From contig PARB01000082.1 in NCBI GenBank assembly GCA_002709505.1, positions 1 through 39,014 on the forward strand: a stretch of 39,014 nucleotides of DNA. The letters run 5' to 3'. The position numbers and the translations under genes are program-made. The DNA comes from Paracoccaceae bacterium (GTDB lineage: Bacteria > Pseudomonadota > Alphaproteobacteria > Rhizobiales > Stappiaceae). Position 1 is the stretch's first letter, and every line of letters begins with the position of its first letter. A model generated the notes under the pieces. It was not told the DNA's origin and did no database searches. It saw nothing but the letters and a program-made list of their open reading frames with translations. Positions 38,273-39,014 of the stretch are shown in pieces.

Positions 38273-39014
38273 TTGATCTGGTCCCTGTCCTTCGATCCCC
38301 TGGTGCCGATATGGGCGCTCGCGCTTGCCGGCGCCGTCGCCGCCGTTCTGGCCGCCGCCGCCATGCTGATGCGCCTGCCCGCCTGGCCGCTGCGCGGGCT
38401 CGCCATGGCGCTCGTCGTCATCGCCCTGGCCGGCCCGGCGATCGAGCGCGAGGATCGCGAGCCGCTGACCAGCGTCGTCTCCATCGTCGTCGACGAAAGC
38501 CAGAGCCAGCGCCTCGACGGGCGCGACGCGACGACGGCGGCGGCCCTTGAGGCACTGGAAGACCGCATCTCCGCGCTGCCAGGCTATGAGATCCGGGTGA
38601 CCCGCGCCGGGCGCGGCGAAGGGGCCGCCGCGGACGGAACCGCGCTTTTCTCCGCGCTTGCCGACAGTCTGTCCGACGTTCCGCCCGAGCGCATCGGCGG
38701 AGCGGTGATGATCACCGACGGGCAGGTGCACGACATTCCCGAAAAGGCGGCCGATCTCGGCTTCCAGGCCCCGCTTCACGCGCTGATCACGGGTCGCGAG
38801 GACGAGGTCGACCGCCGGCTGGCGATTTCCAGAGCGCCGAAATTCGCGCTTGTCGGCTCCGAGCAGGTCGTCACCCTGCAATTGCAGGATCGCGGGCCGG
38901 CGGACGCCCAGACCCGCGTGCGCATCGTCGTGCGCCGCGACGGCGAGATCGTCTCCGAACAGCGCGCCCTGCCCGGCTCCACCGTCGACATTCCGATCGA
39001 GATCGCCCATGGCG
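38273..39014 (+). CDS. Membrane protein with vWA-like domain (3' end outside window)
   Basis: Read from TTG 38273 with AGGAG 9 bases upstream; open to the window edge, so 247 residues are visible. Two N-terminal helices lie at about 10-32 (PIWALALAGAVAAVLAAAAM) and 40-56 (GLAMALVVIALAGPAI). Then VVSIVVDESQSQRLDGRDAT, with a DESQS pattern like a vWA adhesion site, and GGAVMITDGQVHDIPEKAAD. In related operons this position holds a long protein that ends in a glutamine-amidotransferase-like domain, but that part is not visible here. It begins 11 bases after the DUF4159 gene. Confidence 0.8.
   Translation, partial: MIWSLSFDPLVPIWALALAGAVAAVLAAAAMLMRLPAWPLRGLAMALVVIALAGPAIEREDREPLTSVVSIVVDESQSQRLDGRDATTAAALEALEDRISALPGYEIRVTRAGRGEGAAADGTALFSALADSLSDVPPERIGGAVMITDGQVHDIPEKAADLGFQAPLHALITGREDEVDRRLAISRAPKFALVGSEQVVTLQLQDRGPADAQTRVRIVVRRDGEIVSEQRALPGSTVDIPIEIAHG

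Overview
This is a high-GC window (about two thirds G+C by eye) with dense genes, many ATGA, TTGA or GTGA stop/start overlaps and several TTG or GTG starts. Gene content and order point to an alphaproteobacterium of the Hyphomicrobiales, in the Stappia/Roseibium/rhizobial range. The supporting clusters are rplY-pth-ychF with a MaoC pair, petABC with mtnP-apt-bluB, DUF1285-CoA pyrophosphatase-DUF6111-cca, and the MoxR/DUF58/BatA-DUF4159 operon. The taxon is an inference from synteny. Most of the window is chromosomal core. I saw no tRNA, rRNA, CRISPR array, transposase or integrase.

Layout. 1-875: two divergent small exported proteins (DUF4399, partial, and DUF411), possibly metal related. 919-3095 (-): UDP-glucuronate decarboxylase and a GT61-type glycosyltransferase, a plausible UDP-xylose-using glycan pair. 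3206-5900 (-): an SsuABC/NMT1-type ABC importer. 6122-8887 (-): a small periplasmic PDC/Cache-like protein and a methyl-accepting chemotaxis protein, closed by a clear intrinsic terminator. 8888-9337: a long, locally AT-rich divergent spacer. 9338-14744 (+): rplY, pth, ychF, a secreted choloylglycine-hydrolase-family enzyme, a small secreted protein and two translationally coupled MaoC proteins. 14758-17715: GNAT, bluB, apt and mtnP on the minus strand, with a small membrane protein on the plus strand. 17844-20571 (-): cytochrome bc1 complex petABC, bracketed by hairpins.

20853-25429 (-): two paralogous ABC exporter half-transporters. Between them lies a 29-codon leader-like ORF with a very strong Shine-Dalgarno sequence and a terminator-like hairpin, ahead of a two-helix membrane protein gene. 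25604-28206 (+): trmL, a DUF1176 protein and hemF. 28217-30420: the irregular part of the window. A complete COG4637-like ATPase gene is followed by a scrambled partial duplicate of its own 3' end, including a diverged remnant of the cca 3' end. That duplicate is split by about 0.8 kb of strikingly AT-rich DNA coding for an unrecognised membrane-anchored protein. 30352-33201 (-): cca, DUF6111, CoA pyrophosphatase and DUF1285. 33472-39014 (+): MoxR ATPase, DUF58, BatA-like/DUF4159 and a truncated vWA-like membrane protein.

No known defence or mobile system is complete here. The best candidates for something undescribed are the AT-rich islet at 29448-30253 and the putative attenuator leader at 23107-23400.
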